A stretch of 64,000 nucleotides of DNA from Pristionchus mayeri (Eukaryota > Nematoda > Chromadorea > Rhabditida > Neodiplogasteridae): contig BTRK01000001.1 of the NCBI GenBank assembly GCA_036245805.1, positions 17,119,087 through 17,183,086 of the forward strand, in the 5' to 3' direction. Below the pieces are notes generated by a model, which had not been told where the DNA came from, made no database searches, and saw nothing but the letters and a program-made list of their open reading frames with translations. The stretch's first letter is position 1; every line of letters starts with the position of its first letter. Position numbers and translations under genes: made by a program. Positions 44,301-56,130 of this stretch are shown piece after piece.

Positions 44301-47300
44301 TGTCGTTGAAGGGTTCTACAGAGCCTAGAAGTTAGCTGACAACGACGGGAAACGCGCCCTGGGAGCGCTAAATAGAGGGGAGGGAGAGGGAGGTCAGGGA
44401 GGGCGAGAGCGCCAGACGGTTAGAGCACGCGCTCTCGGGGGTATTATCGCATGTTTCTGGCCAACTTCTAGGACGCTTCAACGACAAGATAGAGACTCAC
44501 TTTCAACATATGAAATGTTTAGCTTTTCATTCTCTACATTTTGAGCCATAATTCAATTCTCTATCTCGATTTCTTCTTGATATACTTATAACATCTTTCC
44601 TTGGATCCCTCAGTCGAAATTTCACATTTTCAGGCTCCCATTTCTTCTGAGCGGATTCCAGGGATGTATTTACATCATTTTAAACCCATACAATGCGTTT
44701 GGACCCTTGCCGCAAGTTGATCGGTACCAAAATATCGATTTTCAAATTTTCAGTCAGGTGACCATTTATGACCAATGAAAGTGCTATAGCATGAGTGGAA
44801 ACAATTTGTGATGTTGTTTTAAAAGATTTTTAACGATTTTGAGCCCAAATGAGGGCAATTGAAGATACGGTAATACTCTTGTCCGGAACAAATTTTGGGG
44901 TCGCCGCAAAAAAATTTTTCCCGAAAAAAAACCGGGAAAATCGGGAAATTTCGGGAAAAATTTTGTTTTCTTTCGGTTTCGATTAAAAAGCATTTTTTTC
45001 GGTAAAACGTTTTTTTTCTGTAGAAATCGCGTAAACCATTTTTTTCGGAACAATTTTTTCCCAAAAAAAATCGGGAAAATTCGGGGAAAATTTTTTTTTT
45101 CGGTCGGTTTCGATTAAAACACATTTTTTCGATGAAATTGTTTTTCTGTAGAAATCGCGTAAACCCATTTTCTTTTCGGAACAAATTTTTCAAGAAAAAA
45201 AGTCGGGAAATTGCGGGAAAATTTTTTTTTCGGCCGGTTTCGATTAAAAAGCATTTTTCCGGTAAAAATTTTTTTTCTATAAAAATCGCGTAAACCCATT
45301 TTCTTTTCGGAATATTTTTTCCCCGAAAATCCGGGAAAATCGGGAAATTTCGGGAAAAATTTTGTTTTCTTTCGGTTTCGATTAAAAAGCATTTTTTTCG
45401 GTAAAACGTTTTTTTTCTGTAGAAATCGCGTAAACCATTTTTTTCGGAACAATTTTTTCCCAAAAAAAATCGGGAAAATTCGGGGAAAATTTTTTTTTTC
45501 GGTCGGTTTCGATTAAAACACATTTTTTCGATGAAATTGTTTTTCTGTAGAAATCGCGTAAACCCATTTTCTTTTCGGAACAAATTTTTCAAGAAAAAAA
45601 GTCGGGAAATTGCGGGAAAATTTTTTTTTCGGCCGGTTTCGATTAAAAAGCATTTTTCCGGTAAAAATTTTTTTTCTATAAAAATCGCGTAAACCCATTT
45701 TCTTTTCGGAATATTTTTTCCCCGAAAATCCGGGAAAATCGGGAAATTTCGGGAAAAATTTTGTTTTCTTTCGGTTTCGATTAAAAAGCATTTTTTTCGG
45801 TAAAACGTTTTTTTTCTGTAGAAATCGCGTAAACCATTTTTTTCGGAACAATTTTTTCCCAAAAAAAATCGGGAAAATTCGGGGAAAATTTTTTTTTTCG
45901 GTCGGTTTCGATTAAAACACATTTTTTCGATGAAATTGTTTTTCTGTAGAAATCGCGTAAACCCATTTTCTTTTCGGAACAAATTTTTCAAGAAAAAAAG
46001 TCGGGAAATTGCGGGAAAATTTTTTTTTCGGCCGGTTTCGATTAAAAAGCATTTTTCCGGTAAAAATTTTTTTTCTATAAAAATCGCGTAAACCCATTTT
46101 CTTTTCGGAATATTTTTTCCCCGAAAATCCGGGAAAATCGGGAAATTTCGGGAAAAAAACAATTTTTTGTCGGTTTCGCTAAAAACCTTTTTTTCGGTAA
46201 AACGTTTTTCATGCATAAATCGGTTATACTCATTTTTTTCGTGAACAATTTTTTCCCGAAAACGGTAAAATCGGAAATTTGGGAAAACGTTTTTTTCAGC
46301 AGAATTCGCTAAATACCCTTCTTTTATTACCGAAAAATTTTTAAAAGTTCAGAAAAGAACTACAATCGCAGAACTACAATCGCAAACTGAATAGAATTTG
46401 GGTGAGCTAGTCGACGTTTCCCGCGTACTATCACTTGAAAATCTTAAATGACCATGCTCTGCGGTCCCTACTTTTATAACATATTTATTTAAGTAACTGA
46501 AACAAATCCGCAATTCGCGGAACGGAAAAACCGGGATACCGTACTTGAAATTCAATCGATTTTTTTGCGAAAATTTTCGTTTTTTCAAAAAATTTCCCGA
46601 AAATATTTCGGGAAAACCGGGAAACATTTTTTCCCGAAAAACCTCGGGAAATTCGGGAAATTTCGGGAAATTTCGGGAAATTTTGCACACCCCTGCACCC
46701 GACCGTCCCGCACCAGGATGAAGAGCAGGAATGATGACTTTAACATAAAAATTGTAGAGCAGGATGGTAGCTTTCTTTTGAACCAATGAACGACGTTCTA
46801 TCTCAATTTTAAACAATGTTATGATCATTTAAGTGGTCCCGATTTGACTGTCGAAAAGTTACAGTACTAAGTTTGGCCTTCTGAATCTCGAAGATGACGA
46901 CAGATATCAAAATTCTGACGACGCAGTTTTAAAGAGCGTCAATCACAGTACTTATAACCAAAATTATAGCCGGATCGAACAAACTTGAATCCTACCGCCG
47001 CTGCCCCCCCCCCCCCCTCAAATGGTCGATTCTCTCGCGATTCGCCTCATAAATACAATTTTAAGCTGAACAAGAAAGGTGCTTTTAGGGTTACTGCATT
47101 TGGTTTCCATAAGAATATTGTTACGGGTACAGGCACAGTTCAAGCATTTGTGAGGACTTTCCGTAAGGGGCAATGTCACTAATGACTGAATTTTCGGACA
47201 GGCCTTTCGTTACAGATCAGAGTGCTATGTTGTATTGTGTGGTGCGTATGTCGTACTTTTCGCAAATGACATAAAATTTGCCATATCTTAGTTCTCCCTG

Positions 47301-50300
47301 GATTTCTAGGCCAAAATGATATCAGAGCAACTCTGCATTGATATATTTTCGACTTCAACCTGTATCCTCATTACCAAATGGAAAGGCTTGAACCAATGTG
47401 CGATGGAAAGAGTATCCAGGGACTCAACTAGTATACACATCAATATGATAGTCGGGAGGAAACAAAGGACGGGGTTTCTCAGAATCGAAAATTCGAAAAT
47501 CTACAATTGCTTTCCTGACAACCTGATAGGTGCGGCCAATAATCACCTGGTGTTCAAATTTCAGATTTTCCTTGAATACCTAGTAAAACAATATTTTAAA
47601 AGGCATATTAATATTTTAAATAATTTCACGTCTTTCGTAAAATCGGAATACATGAATGAATGAATGTATGTATATTGACATTCCGCAGAAATAATTTCCC
47701 TGCCCCTACCGTATATCATCCATTACAGTATACCTGTGATCTCATCGAGTCTCTCCTCCTTTTCTATTCTCTCCGCGTGTTCTTCGATGGGAGCAGTGAA
47801 TGGATGATGGCAGGAGACCAGTTTGTCCTCTTCGTCTCTCTCGAACAGAGGAAAGTCCACCACCCAGAGAGGTCTGCAAAGGAAAGAGATAAGATGTTAA
47901 CGGTCAACTTGACAAGGACTCCACTTCCTATAAGGATCTGCAGAAGTTTTCAAGTCATTTCATCTAAGGAAAGTAAAGGTAAATTAGAAGTGAATTTTCT
48001 AAAACAAGCAATTGATAAACAATCGTGAAAATAAACCACAGAGATCGTACATAATATTAACGAAACACAAATCACCGCAGCACGTTTAGTCACACACCTA
48101 ACAGCGGATCTCCTAAATAAATCAGTCTTTGCTGGTAGGCATCTTCAACAGCCAAACACGGTACGTACACCAATGCTCTAAGCTGTGAGACTACGGGAAT
48201 GTGAGAAAGTTCTCGATTTCCATACACTGACCCACTTGCAAACGTGATGTCAAGATAGTTATACGATTGCCCATAAGTGGTATGCACTCCCTTCTCACCT
48301 GAACTCCTCCCTTCTCCTGCATCCGTCCTCTTCTCCCAGTAGAACTCGCAGCTGCCCCAGGGTGTACTGCACCTTCGATGGAGCGCCCCAACTAAACATC
48401 TATTTTTTTAATTTGGAAGAACATATTTTCCGACAGGCTCATTTTTCCACTTTAAAAATAAATTATCTGCTAGAGAACACTATCAGGTCATAGCATTAAG
48501 AAAAAATACAGAATACAATTTATTTTATTATAGGAAGAGGAAACTCAGCGACGATCGGAGCAATTCGGGTTTTCGTTACTATGACCCAACTCTGCAACTC
48601 ATGCTCACCACGGGCGACCACTTCGCAAACTCACGCAAGAATGAGTGTGTCCTCCATTCCCAAATCGAATTCTTCCTCAATTTCGAGGTCAGCGACGAAA
48701 TTGAACCATCCCCTCTCTTTCCTCTTCGTGTTCTTACAAAGAACTGCGAAATCCTGAAAACAAACTTTTCAAAAATTGAAAAAAATAAGAATTATTTTGT
48801 AACCTCATCAGCCGAAAACTGGCCAAAGAGAATAATATTATTGTAATCAATAGACACAATAACCTACAGTACTCTGGTGGTTCATCTCAATCAATCGTTT
48901 CCACTCTTGCACTCGCGCCTTGTTCACTGCTCCTCCACTGTCTCGAGCAAGGATGCAACCGAGTTTCCACTCGGGGTCTGAGGGAGATCAAAGATCAAGG
49001 CATAGATGGGTACCATCGAATCCAGCTTCAAGACCCCACCGGTTTGGAGACCCAACTCAGTCGGAAAATACATTTGCTTACAACTCCCCCCTCCCCAGTT
49101 GTGATTGTGACCCTAAACCCTACCGGTATTCAGTTCTTAGCTTCAACCCCCGCCCACCTATAGATCAATGATCACTAGTACTTAAAATCTCCTTGTTGAC
49201 AAAGATCAAATACCACCCTCCTCACCCTGATTGGCTCCTCTCAGTTTCTCGAACATCTCTGATTTCACATCCTTGATTTTCCAGGGCATTCTGAACGATA
49301 CCGTAATCGCACAGTCCTACCACACTCTATACGGAAAGATCAAAGATCACTCGCCCACCTCAGATCTGGTTTGTCCACACCGTAGTCTCTCATAGCTTCT
49401 GCGAACGAGAGACGGGGAAAGGGAGCGGACGGCTTGAGATCCTTCTGAAATGGCGAGACGCTAATTTTCTTATGATCATTACTCGATTGGACTGATCGGG
49501 AGGATTTTTTTCCCGACAACATATAAATCGTAAAATGTCAACCAGTATTTATTATTGTTCCCATATCATCGGATTTGCAATTTATCGCAAAGATCGCGGA
49601 TGAAGGCTATACGAGCAACATCCGTAGCTCAGAATTCACTGGTTTCTCAAAAAGTCGATTATTTCTTTCATTCGAAATATTTTAAGAGATTTTGCTAGGA
49701 AAACATAATTGCCTAGTTCCGTGTTCAGGATATTTCATACTTGTATTTAAGGCAAAAAAGGCAAAAATAAGAAAAATAGATTTAAATATTTTAAAAAAAT
49801 GGCGCTCACTAGATGCTCAGGCCAGGCAGCAATGAACACTTCTTCCAGTAGCTCGAGCAGACCTTCTTGAGAAGTGAAGGAAACCTGAAAAGAGAGAATA
49901 CCGTAAACAATCGATAATTAATGATTGGCATATGCTCAAAGCACTGTGCATGTTAGTAAGCCTTTCAGTAGGATTTTTATTTCACATAGTGAATTTAGCC
50001 TTATCATTCGACCAATTATCGATTCCACCAACTACCGTATACCTCGATATCGAGTTGGGTAAACTCCGGCTGTCGGTCCAGCTTCGAACCCTCGTCGCGA
50101 TAGCATCGGGCCACCTGCAGATCGTTAAACAGATATACCGTAACCAGGAAGCGATAAAAATTATTTCCCTGTCTCACAATGAATTACCGTACCTGGAAGT
50201 ATCGATCGATTCCTCCGACCATCAGGAGCTGCTTGAATTGCTGTGGCGACTGGGGCAGAGAGTAGGCCAGACCCTGAGGAGATCGAATTGATCATTGGTC

Positions 50301-53300
50301 CAGTCGCTATTATTGGATGCTGGAAATCGAATACAGAAAACAACCTCCAGTTTCACGATCATTGATTGAATCCCCTCGCACAATCAGTTAAAATCATACG
50401 AATGAATGCAATATTCTGTTCAATATCGACCATGATATGTCACGCGTGCATTGCAACATGCCATGATAATCCATGTTCCACAAATTCTTTCTATCTTGTA
50501 CCATCTTTCAAATACACTGTTGACCACCTGCCCATCGAAATATAAAATAATAGCTGCGCAGTTTCGAATTGATTACTAATTATCAAAATCTTCTAATTAT
50601 AAAAATATGTAAATTAAATATGCGAAGACACGATTCCGTCACATTCCATACAAGTGAGACTCAACCCGCTACGCTCGTGCTTCACTTCGTGCACTAATCA
50701 AGCACCTACGCTGTTTGTTCAATCAGTGAGTTATTCCGACTGAATCTTTAACTAAAAAGCGCAAAATTACAGACCGTCCATAATACTCTTAATTTCACAT
50801 AATTTCCCGTTTTAAGTATTGTATTTGAACATGAGAGGGCTTCAGGGACAATTGAGACTATGATCCAGCTATCAGGGTGTCCGGAAATTTTTAAGAATTT
50901 TTTTGTTGTTTAATTTTTTCACGAATGGGAAGCGGTAAGTATAGCTTCTGGATAGTAATGCATGAAGGTAGTTGAGAAGTACTTTTTTACCATGTTGATA
51001 GAGCAAAACTGCTAACATGTGATGATGCAATATGCCAAAAAGTCGCTTTTATACCCTAATTTTTAAAATTGTATATGTCAATGCGATACCAGAGTTCAAA
51101 ATGCAAACACATTGCACATAAGCATGAGTAAGTGTACTATGTTTAGAAGTGTTGAAATCATGTATATCAATGGAGCAATCACAAATTAACGAAAAATGTT
51201 TGATTTCGGTAGTGCGCATTTTCCTAAAAATATGTATTTTACCCTCATTCACGAGCACGGGAGGGACCCCGATGACCACCTCTTGCTGCTGAGAAGAGAA
51301 CACATTGGGATTGGTCGTAACAGTATTTCATATGATCTCTCTGTAGAGAGGGCGAATAAATCAGAGATAATGTCCAAAAATGAGTGAATTTCTGTTTCGG
51401 AGTTGCCTCAGAATTCTCATCGGCGTTTGCCGATCGAAATCTCCCCTCATTATTATTGTGCATAATCCCCTTTTTGTCTACAGAGATGGTCATACTTATC
51501 CGTTGAAAACTGGATGTATGACAGAGCATTTACTTAAATACTTAAATCGGTATTTTCGACTGAACACAACACTAAATTCAATTGTGCAACTGGAATGCTG
51601 ATGCAATTCCTTACCAGTTAGCATTAATCGATTGTTCAATATATTTTTAAACAAAGAGAGTTGTGAAATCCGGCCTATCGATAGTGCACTAAGCTTTTAA
51701 ATGACCATTCTTAAAAATTTCCGGACACCCTAATAATTGTCATCGTTCCCTCTTATAATTTCCTTTCATTCATTCTTCATTGGTCCATAAACCTACTACT
51801 TTCCTAGTGTCCCTCTCTTCGTTCACCTTGTTGGGCACTCTGGCTGGAACGATGAACTCTGCCGCTCCTCCGGGCGTTCGACGGAACAGAGTCGGCGTCT
51901 CCACCTGGAAAAGACGCATTGAGAAATATAGATTATTTTATTTGTACTTTAATAAAATTAAAGGGACGAAATTTGCATTAAGTTTAGGAAACGATTGTTA
52001 TTTTTACAAGTGGGCTCGTCGGTCTAATCAATCCCAACACCTCCCAGATGTTTCAGTGACCTTGTGAAGCGCGACTCTACAAGGTGGAGAAGGGAACTCG
52101 AATCACGTGGATATCGAAAGATTAACTTAGCTATTTTTTCTTTCTATATCTGTAAGATTTTGTTTCAATTTTCCCTAACAGGGCTCTTATTCTCATGACG
52201 CTCTCCCGCCTGTCAGACAGAGTGAGAGAGTGTGGCTAAGGAAGAGAGTCAGAGATCTTCATCCCACTCACATCTATGAATCCCTTCTGTTCCACGAGGA
52301 ATCTTCTGGTCTAATGACTCGAGGCACTAGGTCATATGATCACCGTCGGATGATAATCAAAAAGTTCCCTTGTGTACCATTTTCACAGTATGTTCCCATG
52401 CTGTCAAGAGGTTTTCTGCGAAAATACTACAGAAGAGTACAATTTTTGGTTATCTTCCTGGTGGCTATTACCGGACGGTCATCATCTTACCTAGTGTCCA
52501 GTATTTTCACATATTCTAATCGATAATGTGATGAACTTTGCATAAAAGGTGAAGAAATATTGTTATTTTATAGAAACCAATTTTCTTCAAGACGATCAAT
52601 TTCGTTGCTTCCCAGTTGTTCCATAGAACTTGTGAAACGCGGCTCGTCGCGGTGAAACACGGAGCTCAAATCACGTGGAAGTCGAAACAGAAACTTCGCT
52701 CTTTTAATTTCAGAATTTTTGCCGTTCAGAAATCGTTTCTTCCTTCTCTACAAGTACTCTTATTCTCATGACGTTCTCCCGCCTGTCAGACAGAGCGAGA
52801 GAGTATGGCTAATGAAGAGAGCCAGAGATCTCCATCTCACTCACATCAACGAATCCATTCTGTTCCACGAGGAATCTTCTGGCAGAGTGAATAACTGAGG
52901 ATCGAAGACGCAGATTTGACTGCAGTTGAGGAGAGCGAAGATCGATGTAGCGATAGCTGAAATGTGATCTTTGATCACTGTCAGATTTCGAAAACAAGTA
53001 CACAACTTCGGTTAAAACATCCTGCGCTGTCCCATTTAATGTTGCATAGGTATTATTGCATCCTAAATAAATTCTCACCTGGCCCGACAGTTTCATGCAC
53101 CGCAAATTCAATTAACACAGATGCGCATGCGCACGTGGATATGATGTACTCTCCTAATTGTTACAAAATGATATCATAAATCGGGTCAACGCCTACTGAA
53201 ATTGATTCTTTAATCTCTTCCATATGTTTGCAGGGATTGCTGGTGAGTTTCAAAACCCGGGAATGTGAACACTAGATCAGCCACAAACCAGGCAGAGTTT

Positions 53301-54907
53301 ACGGAAACTGATACATGGAGTATCACGGGCATTATCCGAAAACCTGGAGAGTCTTGCTGCTATCAATGGTGCCCACGGATGATCTCTTCACTCACGTCAT
53401 TCTGGTCTGTTCGTGCGCATTCGCATCGGGTAAGAGGGGCATATCCTTCTTAGCCTCGTTCACTACTTCCAAGGAGGAAACGTCGATCTGCAGGGAATAT
53501 GGATTTTTTTCGAATATCGATTTTTCCGAAATCACTCGCCTTGTCGAACTGATACTAATTTCTTACCGGCAGCATCACATGATATGGCCTGCTCACCACA
53601 TCAACTTTTTAAATGTTGGCAAAATATAAGATTATGCTTGTTGGATTTGCATTTCATCGATGGCACAAGTGGAATTCGAAACGAAAGATTTCAATTAATC
53701 CGGGAAACATATCGGTTTTAAAATTAACCATTCAACAGCTGCAATTTCAAAGTGCAATTCATTAAATTGCTTCCTATCGATATTTTTTCCTGGCTATATA
53801 CTCGCATTTTCCACTAGGGGTTGGTAATTCGGGACAATGTAGCGAGACCATATCCCATCTCCCTAGCCTAATTGCGGGGGGGGGGGGGGGGGGGTGTTCT
53901 CGATACTTTCTCGAATTTTCAACCCTATTTTCATGGAATAACAAAAATCTATTTACAAAAACAAAAATTGCAAAAAAATAAACCTCGACATCTCCAGTCT
54001 GCATCTTTCCATTCCGATGTTTCTCTCCTCTGTCCCTCACTCTTCCCCTCACTCGGATGATCGATTCGTACGGAAGATGAGAGAGAAGCGACTGAAATGA
54101 ATGAGAAGACAAATGCAACGGTCACTTTGATCAATGTTACTACGTAGAGATATTTTGATTTATTGTTCAACTACCAGTGAACACTCAATCGTTGATCGTT
54201 TGTTTCACGTTTCACGTAGCATCTGCGCAACTCCAACCCACGCGGTATGCCAAAGAAATATCACAACAGTTAGTTAATGAGATCAAAGGTAAGGAGATTC
54301 CATCTTCTTACCTTGGTCTTCTCGTCGTCTTCTCTGATCGTCGCTTGAATGCTTCCATACGAATCACGAATGACTATGAATCGATTGAGACGACGGAAGG
54401 AAAGCCAGCCGAGGAGAGTCACGTCGACACCTGAGGGAAAGAGAGAGATCAAAGATTGAGGTGACAGAGAGAAACCATAGACTGCTGTACTTCAAAGAAT
54501 GTCGTTATTATTATTATTAAGCAAGGATCCTTCGTGTTATTGAATTCTGTTGAACCAAAGGCAGGTAAAGAGTCGTTGAAACACAAACCAGTGTGACACA
54601 GAAATTTGTCAGTTTACGGCAAAATTGTTTTCATCGATAGGAATGCTTGAAATTGACATTCGAATATGTAGCCGTGAATAGGGCGAACACGATTGACCGA
54701 TTTCCAAATATTATCTATTACGGGCACAATCTCGTCACACTATACGACGAGAGAGTGTGTAGAATCAAGAGAGTTCCTCTCTCATTCATTCCCAATCTCA
54801 CCTGCATCCGCCAGTCTCAGCTCTCCACAGGTGTGCGATCGAGTCACGTGACTGTTCACTGGTATCAGTGATCTACCCAGAGTGCGGAGCAGAGATGACC
54901 ACCGCAT
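41365..54907 (-). CDS. dars-2: Mitochondrial aspartyl-tRNA synthetase
   Basis: Charges mitochondrial tRNA-Asp. Exons read: 54907-54802 (presequence [18 protein letters not shown], then [10 protein letters not shown]), 54430-54312, 54091-53984 ([14 protein letters not shown]), 53487-53396, 52956-52845 ([19 protein letters not shown]), 51904-51827 ([17 protein letters not shown]), 50273-50193, 50114-50043 (motif 2, [19 protein letters not shown]), 49884-49810, 49444-49359, 49290-49226, about 48977-48885, about 48840-48805, 48755-about 48640, about 48397-48299, 47873-47734 (WVVDFPLFE), 42301-42183 ([17 protein letters not shown]), 41660-41552 (motif 3, [12 protein letters not shown]) and 41489-41365. 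All class II motifs of the bacterial-type enzyme are present, with an OB-fold anticodon domain first. The exons around 48.6-49 kb are the least certain. The 47734/42301 intron is expanded by repeats. Confidence 0.93.
42430..42600. repeat. Direct repeat pair in an intron
   Basis: TTTTTTCGGGCTCATAACGG...ATCATCATATCAAGTCGCAAT near 42427-42480 recurs near 42550-42605, about 125 bp apart. Confidence 0.7.
43402..47040. repeat. Nested long inverted repeats (foldback structure)
   Basis: Outer arms 43402-about 43737 and about 46700-47040 are close inverted copies: the same 44-residue frame beginning [14 protein letters not shown] is read at 43606 (+) and at 46828 (-). Inner arms about 43880-44340 and about 44455-44908 are also inverted copies around a GC-rich loop near 44345-44455. 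The tandem array (44910-46150) lies between the inner right arm and the outer right arm. A run of about 14 C marks 47004-47017. Confidence 0.9.
44910..46180. repeat. Higher-order tandem array, 399-bp period of three ~133-bp monomers
   Basis: The 399-bp unit repeats about three times with near identity (for example AAATCGCGTAAACC blocks at 45025, 45424 and 45823). Each unit consists of three related monomers of about 133 bp carrying TCGGTTTCGATTAAAA, GAAATCGCGTAAACCC and runs of CGGGAAAA. Long open frames across it are a by-product of the sequence lacking stops. Confidence 0.92.
50872..51733. mobile_element. 862-bp TA-flanked element (Tc1/mariner-type MITE)
   Basis: The ends TCAGGGTGTCCGGAAATTTT (50872) and, inverted, TTAGGGTGTCCGGAAATTTT (to 51733) match over about 26 bases and are flanked by TA on each side. 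No convincing transposase frame is present. It lies in the intron between the 51827 and 50273 exons of the aspartyl-tRNA synthetase gene. Confidence 0.85.
52060..52890. repeat. Segmental duplication including part of an exon
   Basis: 52060-52316 and about 52625-52880 are related at about 75-80 percent, offset by about 565 bp. The right copy contains the 3' end and donor of the YRYIDLRS exon (52845-52956); the left copy keeps the last 40 or so coding bases (TTCTGTTCCACGAGGAATCT) and the donor but not the rest. Both carry CTCTCCCGCCTGTCAGACAG, an inverted motif also seen near 62.3 kb. Confidence 0.75.
53876..53894. repeat. Poly-G run of about 19
   Basis: Uninterrupted G run in an intron of the aspartyl-tRNA synthetase gene. 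Length may be unreliable in sequencing. Confidence 0.85.
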
Positions 54908-55444
54908 GGATACGGCAGATCAATAATCTAAAGCATGGATACGGTAGATCGATAATCTAAAGAATGCAATTGTCGATGTAATCGTGAAAACGATAGCTTA
55001 TCAGGAGATAATGATTATGATTTCAACACGGGGTTCTACAGTGGGTGAGATAAAGTGAGCGCAGAGAAACAGACAAAATTGGCAAAATCCCAGACGGTAT
55101 GTTTGAATTTGTGGACTCCCCCCCCCAAGGAGATCCTGACAATAATGTTCAATTCTTGTATGAGCAGTAAAACGTCGTGGTCAGCAAATTTTTTTCGATT
55201 AATTACTCCTTAGTACACACATCGAAAATAGGGTAACCTGCTACGTCAATTTGAGCCTAAAAAAACCATAAATCTTTACCAAAAACGCAATATTGATTAG
55301 GATGATGAAATCAGCTCATGATTATACGACTTATAAAATCTCTCTTTGAGCAATCCGCGTCGGTTTTTGGAGCAGTTTCGACGGTTCAAAACGGATCAAC
55401 GAGAGAGCGCGAGCGAGGGGACATTTTAGACGCTTTTCTCCCAG
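54908..55444. other. Intergenic upstream of the synthetase gene
   Basis: Two direct copies of GCATGGATACGG.AGATC.ATAATCTAAAG lie at 54904-54964. I see no TATA element or other gene. Confidence 0.35.
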
Positions 55445-55741
55445 TTGGCTCCTCGCTTCCATAGTCCTGATCTTATTCCAGGGAAAAAAATTAATGACAC
55501 ACCGATTTTTTCCCTAGAGAAGCGTAGAATAGTGATTGATATGAGAGTAGCCAAAAAACTCATCCGAGGCAAATATAGTATTTCCAACCGAAAGCCACAT
55601 TATTTCAAAATTTACTACACTCGAAACGGCATGAACTTCAATAATCCTGGATCGAACCACAACTACAGACACAATAGTTTCTTCCCAAGAGCGGCAAGGC
55701 TTTTAGTAAATTCCGAGAATCAGACCAGTTCCCCTGAGTAG
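55445..55741 (+). CDS. ORF of 98 codons, unknown
   Basis: An open frame starting MAPRFHSPDLIPGKK, basic and tyrosine/asparagine-rich (KPHYFKIYYTRNGMNF). No family recognised and no splice context that proves it. It may be an exon or a chance frame. Confidence 0.25.
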   Translation: MAPRFHSPDLIPGKKINDTPIFSLEKRRIVIDMRVAKKLIRGKYSISNRKPHYFKIYYTRNGMNFNNPGSNHNYRHNSFFPRAARLLVNSENQTSSPE

Positions 55742-55837
55742 ATCCCCCCACCATTGTTATTCATCCGTCATTTAATCGTCATTAATTTCATGTTCTATTA
55801 CAGTTTTTTCACACGTTATTTCGAACGAAATAGCATA

Positions 55838-55865
55838 AATATATATATATATATATATATATATT
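55838..55865. repeat. (AT)n microsatellite
   Basis: About 13 AT dinucleotides, downstream of the phosphatase gene's last exon. Confidence 0.9.
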
Positions 55866-56063
55866 TACACTGCTTCCTTCGCTTGAGCATGCAACATTCA
55901 GGTATATAATTGATCTGGAGACACGGTGACCAGTGCACAAGAAGCAGGTGTGAATAATCAATTTGAGAGAGTTTATGCAGATCAGGAAAGGCTTGACAAC
56001 AATAGCGAATCCTTGGAGGAGAAAGGCGATATGATACCGTGGGTGGAGGGATCGGGAAGGAGC

Positions 56064-56077
56064 GGGGGGGGGGGGGG
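56064..56077. repeat. Poly-G run of about 14
   Basis: Homopolymer just beyond the phosphatase stop codon. Confidence 0.8.
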
Positions 56078-56130
56078 TGGAGCAAGATAGGGACATGAAT
56101 GGGGGAGGGGTGGAGCGAGAGTGGAACACT

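Larger units (their letters stand above)
42611..47526. mobile_element. Large intronic element with mariner-like ends
   Basis: The left end TTAGACTGTCAGGAAAGTAA (42611) and, inverted, the right end TCAGGTTGTCAGGAAAGCAA (to 47526) share about 27 of 31 bases including ATTGTAGATTT, and each is flanked by TA (42609-42610, 47527-47528). The form resembles mariner terminal repeats. No transposase frame is seen inside; instead the body holds the foldback and tandem array listed separately. It sits in an intron of the aspartyl-tRNA synthetase gene. Confidence 0.6.

Noticed and set aside
44819..46216. A 465-codon open reading frame on the minus strand
   Set aside because: It is made wholly of the 399-bp tandem unit; other minus-strand frames are also open for long stretches, so openness comes from the repeat lacking stop codons.
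42498..47563. A direct repeat (AATCACCTGG...ATTTCAGA) outside the mariner-like ends as a long target duplication
   Set aside because: Only about 70 percent similar over 40 bp and too long for a mariner insertion; the TA dinucleotides explain the insertion better.
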